Assembly: GCA_022795575.1 (NCBI GenBank) | Contig: JAAWGY010000120.1 | Location: 1-6,912 of the forward strand | Direction of reading: 5' to 3' | Origin: Angelakisella sp. | GTDB taxonomy: Bacteria; Bacillota; Clostridia; Oscillospirales; Ruminococcaceae | Length of the DNA stretch: 6,912 bases | The notes under the pieces: model-generated | Seen by the model: only the letters and a program-made list of their open reading frames with translations | What the model was told of the DNA's origin: nothing | Database searches by the model: none | Position numbers and translations under genes: made by a program | Shown here: positions 1 through 6,390 of the stretch, piece by piece | Position numbering within the stretch: position 1 is the first letter of the stretch | Layout of the letters: every line of letters starts with the position of its first letter

Positions 1-115
1 CGCTAAGAGCCGCCTACGGCGGTTGCGCCTGGACGCGCCTGCGGGCGCAGTAACGCAGCGGGACGAAAAAATACCCGTCAAGGCGGCGTGCAGGGAGATT
101 TTGAATAGGCTCTAA
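1..115 (-). repeat. MITE-like interspersed repeat, copy A (partial, cut by window start)
   Basis: Read on the minus strand, this segment aligns along its whole length with positions 1581 to about 1696, at roughly 80 percent identity by eye with one 2-base gap. A 23-base block is identical in both copies (7-29 here, 1669-1691 in copy B) and contains a small hairpin, CCGCC-TAC-GGCGG at 10-22. The outer end, about 97-115, reads on the minus strand as TTAGAGCCTATTCAAAATCT, which corresponds to the terminal inverted repeat of copy B. The other end lies upstream of the window. It is noncoding as far as I can see. It ends 12 bases before the ATG assigned to recF, so it separates recF from the gene expected upstream in this cluster (yaaA/S4-domain or dnaN). 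Confidence 0.8.
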
Positions 116-127
116 GGCAGTTGACCG

Positions 128-1288
128 ATGGATACACGAAAGGACGGATGCTCTCTGTTAATCAAAAAGCTTATCATCCGGGACTTTCGCAATCTGGAGG
201 AGATTTCTCTGGAGCCCGGGGAAGGGGTAAACGTCATCTACGGAAACAACGCCCAGGGTAAAACCAACCTGGTGGAGGCCATCTACCTCCTTACCGGCCA
301 GCGGAGCTTCCGGCAGACCAGGGAAAGCGATTTTGTCCGCTTTGGCCAGCGCAGGGCAGAGGTTTTTGCCGCCTTTTTTGGGGAGGGGCGGGACCAGGAG
401 GTCCGGCTGACCATCGAGGGGGGCAAGCGCGCCGCTGCCCTCAACGACCTGCCGGCGGCGGTGGGGGAGCTCACCGGTCGTTTTTTTGCGGTGGTCTTTT
501 CCCCTGCCGGCCTCTCCCTGGTCCGGGACGGCCCCAGCCAGCGGCGGGCCTTTTTGGACGAGGCCATCACCGAGGTAATGCCCCGGTACCAAAAGACGAT
601 GGCCGCCCTCTCCAGGACGCTGTACCAGCGCAACAGCCTGCTTTGCGACATTGCCCGGCGCCTTGCCCCGGAGGACGGGCTGCTGGAGGTTTGGGACCAG
701 AGCTTTGCAAGGCTATCCTATTCCATCATCAACGCCCGGTGCCGCTACCTTTGCCGGCTGGCCCCCTATGGGGAGGAGATCTACCGGGGGATATCCGGGG
801 GGAAGGAGCGCTTTTCCATGGCCTACCAGCCCTCCATCCCAGGGGATTGGGGGAGCCTGGGGGAGAAGGAGGGGGAGGAGGTGATCCTTTCCGCCCTGCG
901 GGAGGCCCGGCGGGAGGACATCAAAAACGGCTACACCGGCCTTGGCCCCCACCGGGACGACCTGGAGCTATTGGTGGACGGGGTTTCGGCCCGGTCCTTT
1001 GGCAGCCAGGGCCAGCAGCGGAGCTGCGCCCTCACCCTGAAGCTGGCCGAATGCAGGGTGATCCGGGAGATCTCCGGCGAGGAGCCGGTGATCCTCCTGG
1101 ACGATGTCCTCAGCGAGCTGGACAAAACCCGCCGGGATTACCTGCTGGCGGGGTTGGCCCCGGGACAGCTTTTTATCACCTGCTGCGACAGGACCGGCTT
1201 TTCCGCCATCCGGGGGGGGATCACCTGGCGAATCCAGGGGGGAGCACTGACAGGACGGCGGCGGATCGCCGGCAGAAGGGGGAGCTGA
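128..1288 (+). CDS. recF: DNA replication/repair protein RecF
   Basis: RecF is a cytoplasmic SMC-like ATPase that works with RecO and RecR to load RecA at single-strand gaps and stalled forks. Visible motifs, numbered from the ATG at 128, are Walker A GNNAQGKT (39-46), the GPHRDD motif near residue 273, the ABC signature GSQGQQR (292-298), Walker B VILLDD (321-326) and the D-loop SELD (329-332). The product is 386 residues, slightly longer than B. subtilis RecF (about 370). The family normally begins M-x-I-x-x-L, which matches residues 10-15 (LLIKKL), so the first nine residues are extra. A CTG at 155 with AAAGGA at 139-144 is an alternative start; the ATG at 128 has only a weak AAGG at 114-117. 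The C-terminus carries about 11 Arg/Gly-rich residues beyond the usual end, and their codons contain the remB ribosome binding site. Function is secure; the start is not. Confidence 0.96.
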   Translation: MDTRKDGCSLLIKKLIIRDFRNLEEISLEPGEGVNVIYGNNAQGKTNLVEAIYLLTGQRSFRQTRESDFVRFGQRRAEVFAAFFGEGRDQEVRLTIEGGKRAAALNDLPAAVGELTGRFFAVVFSPAGLSLVRDGPSQRRAFLDEAITEVMPRYQKTMAALSRTLYQRNSLLCDIARRLAPEDGLLEVWDQSFARLSYSIINARCRYLCRLAPYGEEIYRGISGGKERFSMAYQPSIPGDWGSLGEKEGEEVILSALREARREDIKNGYTGLGPHRDDLELLVDGVSARSFGSQGQQRSCALTLKLAECRVIREISGEEPVILLDDVLSELDKTRRDYLLAGLAPGQLFITCCDRTGFSAIRGGITWRIQGGALTGRRRIAGRRGS

Positions 1289-1292
1289 CGGG

Positions 1293-1568
1293 ATGTACCT
1301 GCATTTGGGACAGGACATTATGGTGAGGACCGATGAGATCATCGGCATCTTTGATATGGACAACACCACGGTGGCCAAGGGCACCCGGCGGCTGCTGGCC
1401 CAGGCGGAAAAAAACGGGCAGGTGATTCCCGTCACCGACGACCTGCCCAAAACCTTTGTCCTCTGCGGCAGGGGGAAGGGGGAGCAGCGGGTTTACCTCT
1501 GCCAGATCTCCTCCGCCACCCTGCGCAAGCGGACACGTCAGGGAATGCTGTACAAAAGCCCGGGATAG
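1293..1568 (+). CDS. remB: RemB/YaaB-like extracellular matrix regulator (DUF370)
   Basis: This 91-residue protein has the DUF370 pattern: an N-terminal MYLHLGQD strand, the IIGIFDMDN segment, and a C-terminal block ending VYLCQISSATLRKR. Members next to recF and gyrB are called YaaB or RemB; B. subtilis RemB is about 81 residues. The related RemA is a DNA-binding activator of biofilm-matrix genes, and RemB was named for a role in the same process. What it regulates in a gut-type clostridium is unknown to me. The ATG is preceded by AAGGGGGAG (1276-1284) with 8 bases of spacing. The gene lies 4 bases after the recF stop, with its ribosome binding site inside the recF coding end, so translational coupling with recF is likely. 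No membrane segment or signal peptide is visible. Downstream, a repeat element rather than gyrB follows immediately. Confidence 0.9.
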   Translation: MYLHLGQDIMVRTDEIIGIFDMDNTTVAKGTRRLLAQAEKNGQVIPVTDDLPKTFVLCGRGKGEQRVYLCQISSATLRKRTRQGMLYKSPG

Positions 1569-1580
1569 GATGGGACACTG

Positions 1581-1752
1581 TAAGAGCCTGTTCAGCAGCT
1601 CGCTGCACGCCGCCCTGACAGGTCTTTTCCCGCCCTGCTGCGCGTTACTGCGCCCCCAGGCGCGTTCCGGCGCAACCGCCGTAGGCGGCTCCTGGGCCGT
1701 TGGAAAAATCCCTGCCAATTTGGCGCGTTGGGAGATGCGAAACAGCTTCTAA
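1581..1752 (+). repeat. MITE-like interspersed repeat, copy B (apparently full length)
   Basis: About 172 bases fill most of the 220-base remB-gyrB gap. The left end (TAAGAGCCTGTTCAGCAGCT, then through TTTTCC at about 1630) and the reverse complement of the right end (TAGAAGCTGTTTCGCATCTC, then through TTTTTCC near 1702) form degenerate terminal inverted repeats of about 50 bases. The middle holds a hairpin, CCGCC-GTA-GGCGG at 1676-1688. The left two thirds match copy A at 1-115 in inverted orientation. I see no transposase frame. Length, imperfect terminal inverted repeats and absence of coding capacity fit a MITE-like or other small palindromic interspersed element. Exact ends and any target duplication cannot be fixed from one full copy. 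The element leaves only about 36 bases between itself and gyrB. Confidence 0.75.
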
Positions 1753-1773
1753 AGATAGATAGAAAGTAGCGTT

Positions 1774-1779
1774 AGGAGG
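1774..1779 (+). promoter_or_regulatory. gyrB ribosome binding site
   Basis: A perfect AGGAGG lies 9 bases before TTG at 1789. The first in-frame ATG (1807) is 27 bases downstream, too far for this site, so the site decides for the TTG start. Confidence 0.85.
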
Positions 1780-1788
1780 TTTTACAGC

Positions 1789-3717
1789 TTGCAAACCGAT
1801 AAGATTATGGAAGAATACGGCGAATCTGAAATAGAGGTGCTGGAGGGGCTGGACCCGGTCCGGAAGCGTCCGGGGATGTACATCGGCTCTACCAGCGCCC
1901 AAGGGCTGCATCATCTGGTCTACGAAATCGTGGACAACTCCATCGACGAGGTTTTGGCGGGTTACTGCGACCACATCGAGGTGGACATCCTCCCCGGGGA
2001 TATCATCCGCGTCACCGATAACGGCCGGGGCATCCCGGTGGGCATCCAGCACCAGACCGGCCTGCCGGCGGTGACGGTGGTTTTTACCGTCCTGCACGCC
2101 GGGGGCAAGTTTGACGGGGGCGGGTACAAGTTCTCCGGCGGCCTCCACGGGGTGGGCGCCAGCGTGGTAAACGCCCTTTCCGAGTGGCTGGAGGTGGAGG
2201 TAAAGAGCAACGGCCACCTCTACCGCCAGCGGTTTGAGCGGGGCAAGGCCGTCACCGAGCTGGAGCAGATCGGTGACACCGGCGAAACCGGTACCATGGT
2301 CACTTTTAAGCCGGACCCCGAGATGTTCGAGGAGCTGGTGTTTGATTACGAAACCCTCCACACCCGCCTGCGGGAGGAAGCCTTCCTCAACGGCGGCACC
2401 AAAATTACCATTACCGACCTGCGGGGGGAGGAGCCGGTGCAGGATTCCATGTGCTACGAGGGAGGCATCTCCTCCTTTGTGGAGTGGATCCACACCCGCA
2501 AAAGCGTGGAGCTGCTCCACCCCGAGGTGATCTACATCTCGGTGCAGGGGGAGAACAATATTGCCGAGGTGGCGATGCAGTACAACTCCAGCTACAGCGA
2601 AATGATCCTCTCCTTTGCCAACAACGTCCACACCGGGGAGGGGGGCACCCACGAGGACGGCTTCAAGCAGGCCCTTACCAAGGTCATCAACGACTATGGC
2701 CGGCGGATGAACATCCTCAAGGAGGGGGAGAAGCTCTCGGGGGATGACGTCCGGGAAGGGCTTACCGCCGTCATCAGCGTCAAGCTTACCGAGGCCCAGT
2801 TTGAGGGCCAGACCAAGACCAAGCTGGGCAACAGCGAGATGCGCTCCCTGGTATCGGGGATGGTGACAGAAAAGCTGGCCATCTTCTTTGAGGAGAACCC
2901 GGCTGTGGCCCGGGCCATCATCGATAAATCCATGACCGCCAGCCGGGCCCGGGAGGCCGCCCGGAAGGCCCGGGAGCTGACCCGGAGAAAGTCCGCCCTG
3001 GAGACCGCCGCCCTCCCCGGCAAGCTGGCCGACTGCTCGGAGCGGGACAACCTGCGCACCGAGCTGTACATCGTGGAGGGGGATTCGGCGGGCGGCTCCG
3101 CCAAGGACGGCCGGGACCGGCGGTTCCAGGCCATCCTGCCCTTGTGGGGCAAGATGCTTAACGTGGAAAAGGCCCGGCTGGACAAGGTGTACGGCAACGA
3201 AAAGCTGCTGCCGGTGATCACCGCCGTGGGCTGCGGGGTGGGCCCGGACCTGGACCCGGAAAAGATCCGGTACAACAAAATTGTCATTATGGCCGACGCC
3301 GACGTGGACGGCAGCCATATCCGGACGCTGCTGCTGACCTTCTTCTTCCGGTATATGCGCCCCCTTATCGAGCTGGGGCACATCTACATCGCCCAGCCCC
3401 CCCTTTATAAGCTGAGCCGGGGCAAGCAGGTGCGGTACGCCTATTCCGACCCGGAGCGGGACCGGTACATCGCCGAGCTGAACCCGGAGGGCACCGGCAA
3501 GGTGGACATCCAGCGGTACAAGGGCCTGGGCGAGATGGACCCCCACCAGCTGTGGGAGACCACCCTGGACCCGGAAAACCGGGTGATGCTCCAGGTGACG
3601 ATGGAGGACGCCGTCAAGGCGGACGAGACCTTCTCCATCCTGATGGGGGACAACGTCCAGCCCCGGAAGGAGTTCATCGAGCAAAACGCCCAGTATGTCA
3701 AGAACCTGGACATTTGA
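1789..3717 (+). CDS. gyrB: DNA gyrase subunit B
   Basis: This is the ATPase and metal-binding TOPRIM subunit of gyrase, which with GyrA introduces negative supercoils using ATP. The N-terminal GHKL ATPase shows the N-box YEIVDNS with the likely general base E46 and Mg-binding N50, the ADP-binding D77 in DNGRGIP (77-83), and the glycine loop GGLHGVG (117-123). The transducer carries QTKTKLGN (341-348), with K343 matching E. coli K337. The TOPRIM domain has EGDSAGGS (E430-S437), with catalytic E430 and the metal aspartates of DADVDGSH (D503, D505, D507). The tail has RYKGLGEM (576-583). At 642 residues it is the short Gram-positive form, without the roughly 170-residue insertion of E. coli GyrB. 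TTG is the chosen start because of the AGGAGG 9 bases upstream. A repeat element separates it from remB. All key residues are present and no frame damage is seen. Confidence 0.98.
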   Translation: MQTDKIMEEYGESEIEVLEGLDPVRKRPGMYIGSTSAQGLHHLVYEIVDNSIDEVLAGYCDHIEVDILPGDIIRVTDNGRGIPVGIQHQTGLPAVTVVFTVLHAGGKFDGGGYKFSGGLHGVGASVVNALSEWLEVEVKSNGHLYRQRFERGKAVTELEQIGDTGETGTMVTFKPDPEMFEELVFDYETLHTRLREEAFLNGGTKITITDLRGEEPVQDSMCYEGGISSFVEWIHTRKSVELLHPEVIYISVQGENNIAEVAMQYNSSYSEMILSFANNVHTGEGGTHEDGFKQALTKVINDYGRRMNILKEGEKLSGDDVREGLTAVISVKLTEAQFEGQTKTKLGNSEMRSLVSGMVTEKLAIFFEENPAVARAIIDKSMTASRAREAARKARELTRRKSALETAALPGKLADCSERDNLRTELYIVEGDSAGGSAKDGRDRRFQAILPLWGKMLNVEKARLDKVYGNEKLLPVITAVGCGVGPDLDPEKIRYNKIVIMADADVDGSHIRTLLLTFFFRYMRPLIELGHIYIAQPPLYKLSRGKQVRYAYSDPERDRYIAELNPEGTGKVDIQRYKGLGEMDPHQLWETTLDPENRVMLQVTMEDAVKADETFSILMGDNVQPRKEFIEQNAQYVKNLDI

Positions 3718-3779
3718 CGATGACTATGGAGCAGCCGGGGATGCACAAAGCCGTTGGAGGAGAAACCCGCCAAGGGGCG

Positions 3780-3808
3780 TTGTCCCGGCAGGAAAAAAAG
3801 AATACCAT
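3780..3808 (+). promoter_or_regulatory. possible sigma-A-type promoter for gyrA
   Basis: TTGTCC (3780-3785) and TACCAT (3803-3808) are separated by exactly 17 bases. Each matches four of six consensus positions. The site lies in the 128-base gyrB-gyrA gap and would give a leader of about 30 bases. Weak hexamers like these occur by chance, so this is only a candidate; read-through from gyrB is the alternative. Confidence 0.25.
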
Positions 3809-3845
3809 TGAGCAATAGAAGGTAGTCCAGGAAGGAGTTCAGAGC

Positions 3846-6374
3846 ATGAGCGAAGAGATGAAGGACAACCAGACACCGGTGGGGCAGCCCGGGGGCGGGC
3901 GGCTGATCCGGGTGGATATCGATAAAGAGATGCGGTCCAGCTTTTTGGACTACTCCATGTCGGTGATTGTGGACCGGGCCCTGCCGGACGTGCGGGACGG
4001 CCTGAAGCCGGTGCACCGGCGGATCCTCTACGCCGCCGGGGAGGCGGGGCTGACCCCGGATAAACCATACCGCAAATCCGCCACCATCGTGGGCGACGTG
4101 CTGGGCTCCTACCACCCCCACGGCGACGCCAGCGTCTACGACGCCATGGTGCGGATGGCCCAGAGCTTTTCGCTGCGGTACCCCCTGATTGACGGCCACG
4201 GCAACTTTGGCTCGGTGGACGGGGACCCGCCGGCGGCCTACCGTTACACCGAGGCCCGGCTGAGCAAGATGGCGCTGTATATGCTCCAGGATATCGACAA
4301 GGACACCATCGACTGGCGGGGCAACTTTGACGACTCCAAAAAGGAGCCGGTGGTGCTGCCCAGCCGCTTCCCCTGCCTGCTGGCCAACGGCTCGGTGGGT
4401 ATCGCGGTGGGGATGGCCACCAACATCCCCCCCCACAACCTCCGGGAGATCATCGACGCGGCGGATTACCTCATCGACAACCCGGAGGCCACCCTGGACG
4501 AGTTGATGGAATACATCAAGGGCCCGGACTTCCCCACCGGGGGGATCATCATGGGGCGGTCCGGGGTGCGGGCGGCCTATGCCACCGGCCGGGGCAAGGT
4601 GATTCTGCGGTCCCGGTGCGAGATCGAGGACTGGAAGAACGGCCGGGAGCGTATCATCGTCCACGAGATCCCCTATATGGTAAACAAGGCCCGGCTCATC
4701 GAGAGCATCGCCGAGCTGGTGAAGGAGAAGCGCGTCGACCAGATCAGCGACCTGCGGGATGAATCGGACCGGGACGGTATGCGGATTGTCATCGAGCTGA
4801 AAAAGGACGCCAACGCCCAGGTGGTGCTGAACCAGCTGTACAGCTTCACCAAGCTACAGGACAGCATCGGCGTCATTATGCTCTGCCTGGTGGACGGCAT
4901 CCCCCGGATCCTTACCCTAAAGGAGATGCTGGAGGAATACCTGAAATTCCAGCTCCAGGTTGTCACCCGGCGAATCCAGTACGACCTGAAGAAGGCCAAG
5001 GACCGGGAGCATATCCTGGAGGGCCTGAAGATGGTGTGCGACAACACCGACGAGGTCATCTCCATCATCCTCCGGTCCAAGGACCGGGCGGATTCCAAGG
5101 TGAACCTGATCCAGCGCTTTGGCATCACCGACGCCCAGGCCACCGCCATTGTGGCGATGCAGTTGGGGCAGCTCTCCGGCATGGAGCGAATCAAGATTGA
5201 GGAGGAGCTGGCCGCAATCCTGGAGAAGGTGAAGGAGCTGACCGAAATCCTGGCGGACGAGGGGAAGATCTACGCCGTCATCAAGCAGGAGATGCAGGTG
5301 ATCCGGGATAAGTTCGGGGACGAGCGGCGGACCGACATCCAGGCGGTTTCCGGGGAGATGGACATCGAGGACCTGATCCCGGTGGAGGACTGCGTCATCA
5401 CCCGCACCCGGTACGGGTATGTCAAGCGGCAGACGCTGGACAGCTACCACACCCAGCGCCGGGGGGGCCGGGGGATCTCCGGCATGACACGGCGGGACGA
5501 GGACTTTGTGGAGGACCTGTTTGTCTGCTCCACCCATGACTACATCCTCTTCTTTACCAACCGGGGACGGATGTACCGGCTGAAGGGGTACGAGATTGCC
5601 GAAAGCAGCCGGGCAGGGCGGGGGACCAACATCGTAAACCTGCTGCCCATCGACAAAGAGGAGAAGATCACGGCGGCGATCCGGGTAGGGGAGATGGACG
5701 AGGGGAGCTACCTTGTAATGGTGACGCGGAAGGGCACCATCAAGCGGACCGAGCTTGCGGCTTACCGGAACATCCGCAAGGGCGGGCTGATTGCCATCAG
5801 CCTGGAGGAGGGCGACGAGCTGGCCTGGGTGGAGAACACCAGCGGCAGCGACGAGCTGATGGTGGCCACGGCGGCAGGGATGGTGATCCGCTTCCCGGAA
5901 AGCGATCTGCGGCCGTTGGGCCGGAGCGCCATGGGGGTACGGGCGGTACGGCTGGGGGAAGAGGACCAGGTTGTGGGGATGGTAAAGGCAGAGACCGGCG
6001 GGCTGCTGCTGACTGTGACGGAATCCGGCCTTGGGCGGCGGACGCCGGTAGAGGACTACCGGCTACAGGGCCGCGGGGGGAAGGGAATCCGGAATTACAA
6101 CACGGCGGAGAAGGGGACCAGGGTTGCCGCGGTACGGGCGGTGAAGGAAGGGGAGGAGGTCATCCTCATCTCGGACGACGGGGTTATTATCCGGATTCCG
6201 GCGGAGCAGATCACGGTGCAGTCCCGGTACGCGGGGGGTGTACGGGTGATGCGGATCGCAGAAGGGGGCCGGGTGGTATCGGTGGAGACGGTGCCGGGCA
6301 GCGGTGACGGTGATGATGAGGCTGCACCGGAGGTTGAGGACGCCGCAGCTGGCAATACTGCTGACGCAGAGTAA
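3846..6374 (+). CDS. gyrA: DNA gyrase subunit A
   Basis: GyrA cleaves and rejoins the DNA gate segment and wraps DNA. The winged-helix region holds the catalytic tyrosine Y134 in AAYRYTEARL (E. coli Y122), with R133 before it. The quinolone region reads HPHGDASVYD (90-99), putting Ala at 95 (E. coli Ser83) and Asp at 99 (Asp87). Tower and coiled-coil/exit-gate segments run to about residue 490. The C-terminal six-bladed pinwheel (about 500-815) contains the GyrA-box QRRGGRG (537-543), which marks gyrase rather than ParC of topoisomerase IV, and a degenerate box QGRGGKG (741-747) in a later blade. A strongly acidic tail of about 28 residues ends the protein. Length is 842, near B. subtilis GyrA (about 821). 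AAGGAG at 3832-3837 lies 8 bases before the ATG. It lies 128 bases after gyrB on the same strand. Confidence 0.98.
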   Translation: MSEEMKDNQTPVGQPGGGRLIRVDIDKEMRSSFLDYSMSVIVDRALPDVRDGLKPVHRRILYAAGEAGLTPDKPYRKSATIVGDVLGSYHPHGDASVYDAMVRMAQSFSLRYPLIDGHGNFGSVDGDPPAAYRYTEARLSKMALYMLQDIDKDTIDWRGNFDDSKKEPVVLPSRFPCLLANGSVGIAVGMATNIPPHNLREIIDAADYLIDNPEATLDELMEYIKGPDFPTGGIIMGRSGVRAAYATGRGKVILRSRCEIEDWKNGRERIIVHEIPYMVNKARLIESIAELVKEKRVDQISDLRDESDRDGMRIVIELKKDANAQVVLNQLYSFTKLQDSIGVIMLCLVDGIPRILTLKEMLEEYLKFQLQVVTRRIQYDLKKAKDREHILEGLKMVCDNTDEVISIILRSKDRADSKVNLIQRFGITDAQATAIVAMQLGQLSGMERIKIEEELAAILEKVKELTEILADEGKIYAVIKQEMQVIRDKFGDERRTDIQAVSGEMDIEDLIPVEDCVITRTRYGYVKRQTLDSYHTQRRGGRGISGMTRRDEDFVEDLFVCSTHDYILFFTNRGRMYRLKGYEIAESSRAGRGTNIVNLLPIDKEEKITAAIRVGEMDEGSYLVMVTRKGTIKRTELAAYRNIRKGGLIAISLEEGDELAWVENTSGSDELMVATAAGMVIRFPESDLRPLGRSAMGVRAVRLGEEDQVVGMVKAETGGLLLTVTESGLGRRTPVEDYRLQGRGGKGIRNYNTAEKGTRVAAVRAVKEGEEVILISDDGVIIRIPAEQITVQSRYAGGVRVMRIAEGGRVVSVETVPGSGDGDDEAAPEVEDAAAGNTADAE

Positions 6375-6380
6375 GGAGCA

Positions 6381-6390
6381 GCAAGCTTGC
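6381..6390. other. perfect 10-base palindrome after gyrA
   Basis: GCAAGCTTGC is its own reverse complement and starts 7 bases after the gyrA stop. It is the first element of the stem-loop series after gyrA. It may be a binding site or chance; I cannot tell. Confidence 0.4.

Noticed and set aside
643..1326. 227-codon plus-strand frame overlapping recF and remB
   Set aside because: It is a Gly/Pro/Arg-rich out-of-frame reading of recF, whose own frame has all ABC ATPase motifs.
1645..3684. 679-codon open frame on the minus strand opposite gyrB
   Set aside because: It mirrors gyrB exactly, its protein is low-complexity (Val, Leu, His, Gly, Asp) with no recognisable domain, and such antisense frames are expected opposite GC-rich coding DNA with G/C third positions.
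3720..3818. 32-codon open frame in the gyrB-gyrA gap
   Set aside because: No ribosome binding site precedes the ATG at 3720, and neither composition nor similarity suggests a protein.
3441..4664. 407-codon minus-strand frame across gyrB-gyrA
   Set aside because: Same mirror effect. It spans the end of gyrB and the start of gyrA, both with intact catalytic motifs on the plus strand.
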